A stretch of DNA of 64,000 nucleotides from Acinetobacter higginsii. Lineage in GTDB: Bacteria > Pseudomonadota > Gammaproteobacteria > Pseudomonadales > Moraxellaceae. Each line of letters starts with the position of its first letter. Within the stretch, counting starts at the first letter, position 1. Below the pieces are notes generated by a model, which saw only the letters and a list, made by a program, of their open reading frames with translations, was not told the DNA's origin and did no database searches. Of the stretch, positions 8,981-17,197 are shown piece after piece. The position numbers were made by a program, and so were the translations under genes. The stretch covers positions 62,001 through 126,000 of the forward strand of contig NZ_KB850072.1 of assembly GCF_000369525.1 (NCBI RefSeq), read 5' to 3'.

Positions 8981-9694
8981 ATGCAAATTATTGATTCACA
9001 CATTGTGAAATTAAGTGCTTACATAAAGCGATTACTTACTTTATTCATTACATTGGCAAGTCCTACACTTTTTGCTCATGGTGTAGCAGAAGGTGATAAG
9101 GGCTACATTCAAGAAATTTATGGCGTTCATGTGATTCCATTCATCTATTTGGGTGCTAAGCATATGGTCACTGGATATGACCATTTATTATTTCTTGTTG
9201 GCATTATCTTCTTTTTATATCGAATGAAAGATATCGGCTTGTACGTCAGCCTATTTGCACTTGGGCATTCGATTACCATGCTCGTGGGTGTTTATTACAA
9301 TATCTCGATAAATGCTTACATCATTGATGCAATCATTGGTTTTTCAATTGTTTATAAGGCTCTTGATAACTTGGGGGCTTATCAGCGTTGGTTTGGTTTT
9401 CAACCAAACACGAAAGTAGCGACTTTAATTTTTGGTCTGATTCATGGTTTTGGACTCGCAGTAAAAATTCAGGAGTATGAAGTTCCGAGTGATGGACTGT
9501 TGGCAAATTTAATCTCATTCAATATTGGGGTTGAATTAGGTCAGTTTATGGCTCTGTGCATCATCATGTTATTGATGACGTTTTGGAGAAAGACATCGTA
9601 TTTCTTTAAAACAGCCTATCAAAGCAATGTCTTCCTCATGTTCCTCGGTTTTTTACTTGTTGGCTATCAACTTACTGGCTTCATTACTCAATAA
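8981..9694 (+). CDS. HupE/UreJ family membrane protein
   Basis: A 237-residue integral membrane protein of the HupE/UreJ type, a family linked with nickel or cobalt uptake or passage. A signal-like segment ends near LFAHG. The hallmark HMVTGYDHLLFLVGII and LFALGHSITM segments follow, each with His residues inside or next to helices, and then LIFGLIHGFGLA and FNIGVELGQ. The start is ATG 8981, with GGAG ten bases upstream, not the in-frame upstream codon at 8936 that would overlap the previous gene. It sits between the His-rich gene and the anchor protein within the metal operon. The transported ion is not provable from sequence. Confidence 0.8.
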   Translation: MQIIDSHIVKLSAYIKRLLTLFITLASPTLFAHGVAEGDKGYIQEIYGVHVIPFIYLGAKHMVTGYDHLLFLVGIIFFLYRMKDIGLYVSLFALGHSITMLVGVYYNISINAYIIDAIIGFSIVYKALDNLGAYQRWFGFQPNTKVATLIFGLIHGFGLAVKIQEYEVPSDGLLANLISFNIGVELGQFMALCIIMLLMTFWRKTSYFFKTAYQSNVFLMFLGFLLVGYQLTGFITQ

Positions 9695-9705
9695 GGATCT
9701 AAATT

Positions 9706-10344
9706 ATGTATAACGCTGAAATTCCAAAAGATATCGAATTACCTTCATCAAGAAAGTTAATTAAATCAACAGCGATAGCTGCCGTTAGTGCTGTGGTCGT
9801 GTTGGTTACCTGTGTCATGCCTGCGGAGTATGCGATTGATCCGACGGGTATAGGTAAAGTGCTTGGCTTAACGAAAATGGGTGAAATCAAACAATCACTC
9901 GCTCAAGAATCAGTGAATGGTCTCAATGCTCAACAGGTAGTGAATAGTGCTGAAGAAATGTCAGTAGAAACTCCGACTCAAACGGCAATTGATACTGTTC
10001 AGATGACCATGCCTGCGATTAATAAAGAGAGCATTAGTATTGAGTTAAAACCTGGGCAGGCAACAGAGGTAAAACTAACAATGCCACAAAGTGCAAGTGT
10101 CAACTTTGATTGGAAAGCTGTAGGAGGTGGTCTTAACTATGATACTCATGGTGATCCCGTAAATGCCCCTAAAGGGTTCTATCATGGCTATGGAAAAGGC
10201 AAGAATGAGACAACTCAACAAGGTGTCTTAAAAGCAGCTTTTGATGGTAAACATGGTTGGTTCTGGCGTAACCGTACAGAAAATCCAGTGACTGTAACTC
10301 TACTTGTAGAAGGACAGTTTAGTGAAATGAAGAAAGTCTTTTAA
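9706..10344 (+). CDS. Single-pass membrane-anchor protein of the metal operon
   Basis: A 212-residue protein with one N-terminal membrane helix (about 21-38), followed by EYAIDPTGIGKVLGLTKMGEIKQ and a periplasmic beta-rich domain. That domain contains a conserved-looking block near NFDWKAVGGGLNYDTHGDP and ends with NRTENPVTVTLLVEGQF. Similar proteins are labelled only 'transmembrane anchor protein' beside HupE/UreJ genes in metal clusters; the biochemical role is unknown. It starts 11 bases after the HupE gene. A long hairpin follows the stop codon at 10354-10384. Confidence 0.7.
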   Translation: MYNAEIPKDIELPSSRKLIKSTAIAAVSAVVVLVTCVMPAEYAIDPTGIGKVLGLTKMGEIKQSLAQESVNGLNAQQVVNSAEEMSVETPTQTAIDTVQMTMPAINKESISIELKPGQATEVKLTMPQSASVNFDWKAVGGGLNYDTHGDPVNAPKGFYHGYGKGKNETTQQGVLKAAFDGKHGWFWRNRTENPVTVTLLVEGQFSEMKKVF

Positions 10345-10353
10345 GCTTTAATC

Positions 10354-10384
10354 AATCTCCTTGGAATAGTCTTCCAAGGAGATT
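10354..10384 (+). terminator. Strong hairpin between anchor gene and MFS gene
   Basis: A perfect 13-bp stem (10354-10366 with 10372-10384) and 5-nt loop, with only a short T stretch after it. It may end or attenuate the czc transcript before the MFS gene, or protect the 3' end of a processed message. Confidence 0.5.
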
Positions 10385-10425
10385 TAATCGTTATAGATGT
10401 CAGATTCTAAAAAGGAATCCATAAA

Positions 10426-11733
10426 ATGCTAGAAGTACTAAAAAATACCACATATCGGCATTTGTTCTTGGCCCAAGTGATTGCACTCATTGGAACAGGG
10501 TTAATCACGATCGCCCTAGCTTTACAGGCATACGATATTGCCAAGGGAGAAGCTGCTCAAGTTCTTGGTATTGCTTTGGCAATTAAGATGATTGCTTATA
10601 TCGGTGTAGCACCTATAGCATCAGCATTTGCAGAGCGCTTACCAAGAAAACAGGTATTGGTTGGATTAGATATTATCCGAGCATTAACAGCTTTGTGCCT
10701 ACCATTTGTGACACAAATCTGGCAAATCTATATTCTCATTTTTATTCTGCAATCTGCATCTGCTGCATTTACGCCAACATTTCAGGCAATGATTCCAGAT
10801 GTTCTGCCTGAAGAAAAAGACTATACCAATGCTTTGTCATTGTCTCGACTAGCCTATGATTTAGAAAACATTATCAGCCCAATGTTGGCAGGTTTCTTAC
10901 TCACTGTCATGAGCTACCATAATCTGTTTTTAGGAACAGTATTAGGTTTTATCGGTTCTGCTTTGTTTGTGGTAAGTGCAAAATTACCAGTCGCCAAAGT
11001 GCCTGAGTTTAGAGGTGTTTATAGCCGTATAAAGCAGGGAGCTAAAATTTATTTTAATACGCCGAGACTTAAGGCGTTGCTTGCTTTAAATTTAGCTATT
11101 GCTTCGGCGAGTGCTGTTGTGATTGTAAATACTGTTGTATTGGTTCAATCGACATTTAAACTTACCGAAAATGCAACGACATGGGCATTTGGTCTTTTTG
11201 GACTTGGGTCAATGTTATCTGCTTTTGTTTTACCAAAGATATTGGATAAATTTCCTGATAGATCAGTCATGTTGACGGGAACAACAATTCTTGTCATTGG
11301 ACTATTCAGTGGTTCTTTGATTGCATCTTATAATGGTTTGTTAGCACTTTGGTTTGTCCTTGGTATTGGATATTCAGTTTCACAAACACCTACAGGTCGC
11401 TTGATTCGTAAGTCTGCATCAAGTGAGAATAGAACATCATTGTTTGCCGCCCAATTTGCTTTCTCTCATGCTTGTTGGCTGATCACTTATCCATTGGTTG
11501 GATGGTTGAGTACGAATATAGGCACATTACAGACTTTTATTCCGATGGCTGTTATTGCGATTATTGCTCTCATTCTTGCATTATGCTTATGGACAACTAA
11601 AGATGAAGATTTTCTAGCACATAGCCATGATGATTTACCCGCAGACCACGAACATGTGATTCAGCATCAAATTAATGGTGTACATGTGCATGAGTATGTG
11701 ATTGATGACCATCATCAAAAATGGCCTAAATAA
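10426..11733 (+). CDS. MFS exporter with His-rich C-terminal tail (NreB-like)
   Basis: A 435-residue major facilitator protein with about twelve hydrophobic helices and the loop motif AFAERLPRKQVLVGLD after helix 2. The last 35 residues form a cytoplasmic His/Asp-rich tail (HSHDDLPADHEHVIQHQ, then HVHEYVIDDHHQK). This is the pattern of NreB-type nickel exporters, where the tail binds metal. It lies at the end of the metal cluster and follows a strong hairpin at 10354, so it may be expressed separately. Export of Ni or Co is inferred from the tail and context; other cations are possible. Confidence 0.75.
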   Translation: MLEVLKNTTYRHLFLAQVIALIGTGLITIALALQAYDIAKGEAAQVLGIALAIKMIAYIGVAPIASAFAERLPRKQVLVGLDIIRALTALCLPFVTQIWQIYILIFILQSASAAFTPTFQAMIPDVLPEEKDYTNALSLSRLAYDLENIISPMLAGFLLTVMSYHNLFLGTVLGFIGSALFVVSAKLPVAKVPEFRGVYSRIKQGAKIYFNTPRLKALLALNLAIASASAVVIVNTVVLVQSTFKLTENATTWAFGLFGLGSMLSAFVLPKILDKFPDRSVMLTGTTILVIGLFSGSLIASYNGLLALWFVLGIGYSVSQTPTGRLIRKSASSENRTSLFAAQFAFSHACWLITYPLVGWLSTNIGTLQTFIPMAVIAIIALILALCLWTTKDEDFLAHSHDDLPADHEHVIQHQINGVHVHEYVIDDHHQKWPK

Positions 11734-11821
11734 TTCTTTTCGACTAATGGCTTAGAAGTAAATCGTTTGTTTGTTGTACAATTTCAAACTTGTTTTATCG
11801 TTCAATAAAAAGGGAAACAAT

Positions 11822-11947
11822 ATGAAAAAACTAATCTTGGTATGTTTAATGGGGCTTGCGGTAACAAATGCTTTTGCTCATTCAGGTGGTACTGATTCTT
11901 CAGGATGCCACACGAATAGTAAAACAGGGGATCGTCACTGCCACTAA
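11822..11947 (+). CDS. YHYH-type mini secreted protein
   Basis: A 41-residue reading frame. AAAGGGAAACA before the ATG supplies a ribosome-binding site. A clean signal peptide ends NAFA, and the mature peptide has only about 22 residues: HSGGTDSSGCHTNSKTGDRHC followed by His. The HSGGTDxxGCHxN...HCH pattern is the YHYH mini-domain often found beside metal genes and phage lysis genes. With four His and two Cys it could bind a metal ion in the periplasm. A bidirectional terminator follows immediately. Existence is well supported; function is inferred. Confidence 0.7.
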   Translation: MKKLILVCLMGLAVTNAFAHSGGTDSSGCHTNSKTGDRHCH

Positions 11948-11954
11948 TGGTATA

Positions 11955-11981
11955 AAAAAAGGAAGCTAAGCTTCCTTTTTT
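11955..11981. terminator. Bidirectional terminator between YHYH gene and chrA
   Basis: The palindrome GGAAGCTAAGCTTCC (11961-11975) is flanked by A-tracts on the left and T-tracts on the right. It serves the + strand YHYH gene and the - strand chrA gene. Confidence 0.85.
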
Positions 11982-11997
11982 ATTAAAAATTATAAGT

Positions 11998-13350
11998 TTA
12001 CGCACCAATGTACAAAATCAAACCACAGAATGCCGAAGCTAAAATGACATACATGACTTTGACTTCAAAATGGAACAAGGCGATGAATGCTGCAATCGCA
12101 ATAACCATTGCTTCATAGTTGAATGGATGATCGAATCCATTTGGCCATAAAACGTGGTAACTGAAGAAAAGTGCAAGATTTAAAATTACACCAACAACAG
12201 CGGCAGTGATTGCCGTCAAAGGTGCAGTAAATTTTAATTCATTGTGGGTTGATTCAATCACTGGAGCACCAGCTAGAATAAAAATGAAAGAAAACAGGAA
12301 AGTAAACCAAGTCACAATCACAGCACCCAACGCACCTGCCAAGAACAGATGATCATTGCCTAACAGAGCATGATTAAAGCCACCTAAGAATCCTACAAAC
12401 GCAACAACCATGATCAGAGGACCTGGGGTGCTTTCTCCAAGGGCTAAACCATCGATCATTTGTGTTGGACTCAACCAACCATAAAAATTAACAGCACCTT
12501 GATAAACATAAGGTAATACTGCATAAGCACCACCAAATGTGAGCAAAGCAGCTTTTGTAAAGAACCAAGCCATTTGAGTATAAGCATGATCCCAACCAAG
12601 CGTTAAAACCAAACTGAAAATTGGGGCAAGCCATAGGATTGCTCCAATCAAAAGTATCTTAGCTAAATGTTTCCAACTAAATATGGCATGTTCTGGGGTA
12701 GGTGTATCATCATCAATTAATGCGGGACCATAATCTTTTTTACCTTGCTGATGTGAACCTCCGCCTGTAAAAACGCTTGGATATTTTTTACTTGCTAAAT
12801 ATCCAATGATCGCAGCCGTTAGAACGATTAAGGGGAATGGCAAGTTAAAGAAAAATATAGAGATGAATGCAAGCGCAGCGATTGCCCATAAAAACTTATT
12901 TTTCAACGATCGGCTACCAATCCGATATGTCGCATGAAAAACGATAGCAACAACAGCTGGTTTAATCCCATAAAAAAGACCTGCAATAATAGGAACATCA
13001 CCAAATTTTACATAGACCCATGACAGACCAATCAGGATAAATAGAGAGGGTAATACAAAAAGGATTCCTGCAACTAATCCACCAACGGTTCTATGCATCA
13101 ACCAACCGATATAGGTTGCTAATTGTTGTGCTTCAGGCCCAGGCAGTAACATGCAGTAGTTGAGAGCATGTAAAAAACGCTTTTCAGAAATCCAACGTTT
13201 TTGTTCAACGAGTTCTTGGTGCATAACAGCGATTTGCCCCGCTGGTCCACCAAAACTAATAAACCCCAATTTAAGCCAAAATAAGAAAGCTTGCCAAAAA
13301 TGAACTGGCTGTGCTGGTTCTTCATGTACAGCGGCTTGTTCTTGTTCCAT
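11998..13350 (-). CDS. chrA: Chromate transporter ChrA (two-domain)
   Basis: Inner-membrane chromate exporter of the CHR superfamily, driven by the proton gradient. The 450-residue length is that of long-chain ChrA proteins with two homologous halves. The first half carries FGGPAGQIAVMHQELVE and LLPGPEAQQLATYIGW. The second carries the matching FGGAYAVLPYVYQGAV and GLALGESTPGPLIMVVAFVGF. The acidic N-terminus and an internal His/Gly-rich linker (about 200-225) lie in the cytoplasm. It is 11 bases downstream of chrB, so the pair forms a chrBA operon. Chromate resistance is the established role. Confidence 0.93.
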   Translation of the reverse strand: MEQEQAAVHEEPAQPVHFWQAFLFWLKLGFISFGGPAGQIAVMHQELVEQKRWISEKRFLHALNYCMLLPGPEAQQLATYIGWLMHRTVGGLVAGILFVLPSLFILIGLSWVYVKFGDVPIIAGLFYGIKPAVVAIVFHATYRIGSRSLKNKFLWAIAALAFISIFFFNLPFPLIVLTAAIIGYLASKKYPSVFTGGGSHQQGKKDYGPALIDDDTPTPEHAIFSWKHLAKILLIGAILWLAPIFSLVLTLGWDHAYTQMAWFFTKAALLTFGGAYAVLPYVYQGAVNFYGWLSPTQMIDGLALGESTPGPLIMVVAFVGFLGGFNHALLGNDHLFLAGALGAVIVTWFTFLFSFIFILAGAPVIESTHNELKFTAPLTAITAAVVGVILNLALFFSYHVLWPNGFDHPFNYEAMVIAIAAFIALFHFEVKVMYVILASAFCGLILYIGA

Positions 13351-13361
13351 GATTATTCTCT

Positions 13362-14273
13362 TTATAGGTTGGCATATAAGCCATCGAAAATGTGATTTGA
13401 TAAGGCAAATAGGTGGTCATCGTCACTTATCTGGCTTCTAATTCCTTGAATAACCTTTTCAATACCGATTGCTTCGGGAGGCTCAATTCCACCGACATCT
13501 AAGTAATGAACAATTTCAGCAATTTTCTTTAATGCAGGTGTTTCTAAATTAAAACTATGTAAAAGAACTTCGAAGGTCACCCAATGATTGACATGACTGA
13601 AAGTTGCACCATCAAAATCGAATCCTAATGCTGCTTCTGGGCAGTCACTTGGCATTTCTAACCAAATGAATGTTGGTGAGGTATCAATAAATGTCTTTAT
13701 TAGCCATGCAGAGGCTAGACGATCAATCCAAGGTCTTTTACGTGTTGCCCAAATTCTGTTTTGATAACTAGCTTTATCTAGAAGTTGAATATGAGCTTGT
13801 ATCGCTTGAGGCTCATTCACTTCACCAAGACGTGCAATTGAAAGTTCTAATGAAGATAGCTCATTTAAAACCTGTGCTTGAGTCTCATCGGGGTAGAAGT
13901 CAATTTCTACAAGCGCATCGATACTTTTTCTCAGTTTACGAACTTGCTTGAGTAGCTCTTTCTTTTCATCTTTAGTCTGTCGATCTCTTAACTCAGAAAG
14001 TTGTTTATAGAGAGTGTCGTATTCTTCTTTTCGATTGAAGAAAGGAGCAAGTTCAAGATTTAAGGGTTGCTCAGCATGAAACACATAAGCAGTTCCTTGT
14101 TCTGAAATAACATCATTAGCAATAGGGTCAAACTTTTCACTATGCGAAATAGGGAGTAAGTAGACCCCATCTCTTAGAATTGCTGCGCCACTTGCTTTGA
14201 GAGATCGCCAGACTCTCATACGAGTGGTTGTGTTCTGCGTAGGCAATGAGGATATGAGTAAGGATATTTTCAT
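13362..14273 (-). CDS. chrB: Chromate resistance protein ChrB
   Basis: A 303-residue protein with both ChrB domains. The N-terminal part (MKISLLISSLPTQNTTTRMRVWRSLKASGAAILRDGVYLLP region) matches the winged-helix-like ChrB_N. The C-terminal part from about residue 165 (RIWATRKRPWIDRLASAWLIK, then FDFDGATFSHV) matches ChrB_C. Family members act as chromate-responsive regulators of chrA and may aid chromate reduction. It is first in the operon, 11 bases ahead of chrA. An inverted repeat covers its start codon and leader (14273-14308) and could be its own operator. Confidence 0.9.
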   Translation of the reverse strand: MKISLLISSLPTQNTTTRMRVWRSLKASGAAILRDGVYLLPISHSEKFDPIANDVISEQGTAYVFHAEQPLNLELAPFFNRKEEYDTLYKQLSELRDRQTKDEKKELLKQVRKLRKSIDALVEIDFYPDETQAQVLNELSSLELSIARLGEVNEPQAIQAHIQLLDKASYQNRIWATRKRPWIDRLASAWLIKTFIDTSPTFIWLEMPSDCPEAALGFDFDGATFSHVNHWVTFEVLLHSFNLETPALKKIAEIVHYLDVGGIEPPEAIGIEKVIQGIRSQISDDDHLFALSNHIFDGLYANL

Positions 14274-14308
14274 GTAATATACTCAACTTATTTGTTTAAT
14301 ATATTACA
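14273..14308 (-). promoter_or_regulatory. Inverted repeat at the chrB start, candidate ChrB operator
   Basis: TGTAATATA at 14273-14281 and its exact complement TATATTACA at 14300-14308 are separated by 18 bases directly upstream of the chrB start codon. The position suits autoregulation by ChrB. The remaining bases to 14574 are A+T-rich and show no gene. Confidence 0.45.
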
Positions 14309-14574
14309 TATAAAAAATTAAAGGGCAAATACAAAGAAGTGATTTCTTATATCAGAAGAAATATTAAAGTGCGGAAATGACTAAAGAGCAGTTGTTTTTT
14401 AAGTTTATGATTTTATATAAATTATTTGGTTATATATTGTTTCAGCACACTTCAATATTTGTGAGTTTAGTACTACTTATCAAAAAAATTGTTTAAATTG
14501 CAGGGTGTGCAAAAGTTGACTGAGAATTAGGTTCTTTGTAAATCTCAGTCAAAATTTTAACTCTTAGAAGGTGC

Positions 14575-15453
14575 TTATCGATTTAAGATGACATCAGCTA
14601 ATTGATGGGCAATTTCCTCAATACTATTTACAGAAGTATTTAAGGCGACTTTATCAGCTAAATTCGGACTATAATCTAAAACATCATTTTTAGTAATTCT
14701 GTGCCAAATCGGTAGAATCATTTTGTGACCATTCATTTCACGGGCTACTAAGCCATCAAGTTCATAGTTGGTCCAGTCTTTTTTTATAAAGTCAGTTGAA
14801 AGAACAACGGTACCGTATTTAGAGTTTCGGAGACCACTATCAATTTTACGACGCAAACTATCCCCAACTTTTAACGTGAATTCGTCGTACCAAACTTTTA
14901 CTCCAAGTTGCTGTAATGTCTCTGCAAGTGGTCTGACAAAATCTTCTTTATCTTCTGAAGCGTGTGAAATAAACAAATCATATTCTGGTTCAATCTCAGG
15001 TATTGTATTGTTGTAAGATGGTATTGAAACATCAGTAATGTATTGGGTAGAAGCCTTAATAGCATCAATTTCACGTTTCAGTTTCTTTTGATGTTCAATT
15101 TCGTCTTTCTGATGTTTTTTAGTCAGAGCCTCTAATTTTTTTCTTTCCAGTATTTCTTCTTTTATAAGGTTCTGTTTTTCTTTCAGTAGCTTATTGTCAA
15201 TATCAGTTTTCTTTTTTTGTAATTCTGAAAGTTTCGATTGTATACGAGCATTTTCTTGTTCTTTTCTATTAATTTCAGATAGCTTTAATTTGAGGGTGCT
15301 AGGACTAGTTGTTTTACCTATAGAATTTTGAATTTGTAAAATTTTGGAAGTGCTATCCGCTGCCTTTTTCTGTTCTAAGCTCATTCGATGAGTAATATCA
15401 GCTAACTCTTTGTTTAGTCTAGTTATGGTGCTGCTAATAGTTTGTATCGACAT
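14575..15453 (-). CDS. TIR-domain protein with N-terminal coiled coil (probable NADase effector)
   Basis: A 292-residue protein. Residues 1-135 are Lys/Glu/Gln-rich with long heptad-like stretches, clearly a coiled coil. Residues 157-290 form a TIR domain: EYDLFISHASEDKEDFVRPL, then GVKVWYDEFTLKVGDSLRRKI, then SKYGTVVLSTDFIKKDW. E231 in NYELDGL sits where bacterial TIR NADases carry the catalytic Glu. Known bacterial TIRs cleave NAD+ or make cyclic ADP-ribose signals in antiphage defence; some are virulence factors. No signal peptide or membrane helix is visible, so the protein is cytoplasmic. It is monocistronic and lies next to an integrase remnant at an island edge. The fold is sure; an antiphage role is inference. 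Confidence 0.85.
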   Translation of the reverse strand: MSIQTISSTITRLNKELADITHRMSLEQKKAADSTSKILQIQNSIGKTTSPSTLKLKLSEINRKEQENARIQSKLSELQKKKTDIDNKLLKEKQNLIKEEILERKKLEALTKKHQKDEIEHQKKLKREIDAIKASTQYITDVSIPSYNNTIPEIEPEYDLFISHASEDKEDFVRPLAETLQQLGVKVWYDEFTLKVGDSLRRKIDSGLRNSKYGTVVLSTDFIKKDWTNYELDGLVAREMNGHKMILPIWHRITKNDVLDYSPNLADKVALNTSVNSIEEIAHQLADVILNR

Positions 15454-15535
15454 GTTCTCTCTACTATAAATATTTTAAAAGATAAGATTATTATTTGAGC
15501 TTATTAAATACAAGTCTTACGTATTGCATCATTCT

Positions 15536-15770
15536 TTAAGGTAAACAACAATATCCAGCCCAATCAGCCATCAGACCTTTCCGTTTTTCAAGATATGCCC
15601 CACGTAGATAAGCAGCTTCAACCTCATCTGGTAATTTATGTGCAAGTACCTCACAGACTTCACGAGGGTAATCAGTTTTATCAGCTGACCAGTCGCGAAA
15701 TGTTGAACTTAAACTGTGTCTAGTGTTTGCAGGACTTTGTTTAGGCTCAATATAGCCTAGATGAACTTAT
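15536..15770 (-). pseudogene. C-terminal remnant of a tyrosine integrase
   Basis: The minus strand reads without interruption through TRHSLSSTFRDW, then YPREVCEVLAHK, AAYLRGAYLEKRKGLM and DWAGYC to a stop at 15536-15538. This is the C-terminus of a P4-type tyrosine recombinase, including the HxLR-like box and the helix after the catalytic Tyr region. The Tyr itself is probably that of AAYLRG. Upstream, the frame closes with a stop near 15770, so the N-terminal two thirds are missing. The missing part would point toward the tRNA-end-like sequence at 15984, as in integrases beside their att site. Confidence 0.85.
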
Positions 15771-15983
15771 ACTGTACTTTATGGCCAAATGATCTTAGAA
15801 CAAGTTAAGAGGCAAGTGATGAGTTTTTAATGTACAATCATCAAGTCAATTCATAAAAATAATTTTGATGGATTAAATGCCAAAATTATAAGTTGAATTT
15901 TTTGTAGTAAAAATAGTAGTAAAAAATTAAATTTAAAATATTTTATATATATTTATCAGTAAACTACCATTCTAATGTGACTG

Positions 15984-15998
15984 CCACCGCTTCCGCCA
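15984..15998 (+). other. tRNA 3'-end-like scar, candidate island attachment site
   Basis: CCACCGCTTCCGCCA looks like the acceptor end of a serine tRNA (E. coli tRNA-Ser(UGA) ends GCGCTTCCGCCA) and is followed at 16006 by an intrinsic terminator. No tRNA body precedes it, and about 210 bases away lies an integrase remnant. I infer one att end of the island, with the intact tRNA outside the window. Bases 15771-15983 hold only A+T-rich sequence with no gene. Confidence 0.45.
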
Positions 15999-16005
15999 AA
16001 TACGA

Positions 16006-16037
16006 AAAAGCCCTTATGAAAATAAGGGCTTTTTTAT
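16006..16037. terminator. Bidirectional terminator at island/core junction
   Basis: A 12-bp stem (16006-16017 with 16022-16033), GAAA-type loop and flanking A- and T-tracts. It ends the lysE gene on the minus strand and could be the former tRNA terminator on the plus strand. Confidence 0.85.
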
Positions 16038-16048
16038 TTCTCTGTATT

Positions 16049-16645
16049 TTAGATTAACAGCTTCGTTGCAATTGCCCACATCATCAGTCCAACAACAACA
16101 TCTAGAATTCTCCATGAACTGGCCTTTTTAAACCAAGGCAATAAAACTCTTGCGCCATAGCCTAAAGCGAAAAAGAAGATCCATGAAGAAAGTATGGTTC
16201 CTGCTGCAAACAAATATAGATGATCTGCAAACTGAACTGAAATCGAACCAACCAGAATCACGGTGTCTAGATAGACATGTGGATTCAGCCAGGTGAAGGC
16301 CAAGCACATTCCAATGATTTTAAGCAATGAGTCTTTTTCAATTTCACTGGGGTTGAGTGATGAGCTATTGTTGATGGCTGAGTAAAAATTTCGAAGTCCA
16401 TATAAAAATAAAAAAGCAGCACCAAAGTATTTGGCAATGGTAACGATCAAAGGGAAGTCAATCACGATTTTTGAAAAGCCCATGACCCCTAAATAAATCA
16501 AGATAGAATCCGAAAGTGCACAGATCAAACAGACCCAAAAAACATGCTGTTGCTTTAAGCCTTGTTTTAGAACAAAAGCATTTTGCGCGCCAATGGCTAA
16601 AATTAAAGAAAAGCCAATACCAAGCCCATAGAAAAATGCAGTCAT
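16049..16645 (-). CDS. argO: LysE/ArgO family amino-acid exporter
   Basis: A 198-residue inner-membrane exporter of basic amino acids (arginine, and possibly lysine). It has the LysE hallmark GAQNAFVLKQGL near residue 20, six hydrophobic helices, and TWLNPHVYLDTVILVGSIS in the middle, which is highly conserved in ArgO/LysE. The start ATG 16645 has only a weak ribosome-binding site but is the family start. The matching regulator ArgP is 1.8 kb away on the plus strand, with an MFS gene between them. Regulation by ArgP is expected from E. coli. Confidence 0.88.
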   Translation of the reverse strand: MTAFFYGLGIGFSLILAIGAQNAFVLKQGLKQQHVFWVCLICALSDSILIYLGVMGFSKIVIDFPLIVTIAKYFGAAFLFLYGLRNFYSAINNSSSLNPSEIEKDSLLKIIGMCLAFTWLNPHVYLDTVILVGSISVQFADHLYLFAAGTILSSWIFFFALGYGARVLLPWFKKASSWRILDVVVGLMMWAIATKLLI

Positions 16646-17197
16646 ATTTTGGTTCCTCGATCATATAGGGTGGTCTGTGCTGGTTTTGGCTGGAAAACAA
16701 CGTGCATATGCTTAGGCAAAGGCCGTTCGTCTAACGCTTAGATCAAGTGTTAGATGCTTTTTTCCATTAAAAATTTACTGTTTGCTATTATCTTTTTTTA
16801 TTTATAAAAGTCAGTAAAATTAAGATTGTTTTGGTTTAGCTAAATTTTTTTAAGTTTTAATTTTAGACACTAGACAAGGTAAAGCACTTTTTGCTGCCAT
16901 TAAAAATGGGCTTTTTGAATAGACTGCTCCGATGCATTGAGAATAAAAACCAATGGGTTGTACCTTAGATTTTAGCGATAGCTTTATTTATCTGAGATGG
17001 ATATGACTGAATAAGTGCTTAGAGGTCGAGTGATGTAACAAAGCTGCTTAATCTTGTTGTCCGAAATACCCCCCTTATTTTTCAAATATTGCCCTTATTT
17101 TCAGAATCGTTTTAGATCAAAATTAAAAACAATCGACACAGGAAGTGCTCGAGGAAATATCCAGATAAATATTTAAAAATAATGCAGTGAGTCAGGC
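16646..17197. other. Long intergenic region between lysE/argO and MFS gene
   Basis: No reading frame with coding character. It contains the lysE/argO leader and a 65-base segment (16790-16854) that also occurs before argP. Confidence 0.6.
16790..16854 (+). repeat. 65-bp imperfect repeat, copy 1 (matches 18405-18469)
   Basis: Aligned without gaps by eye, this segment agrees with 18405-18469 at roughly four of five positions, including ATCTTTTTTTATTT and a CTAAATTTTT block. Copy 2 ends at the argP start; this copy lies on the lysE/argO side of the MFS gene. It could be an ArgP-binding region present twice or a scar of a segment inserted between lysE and argP. Confidence 0.55.
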
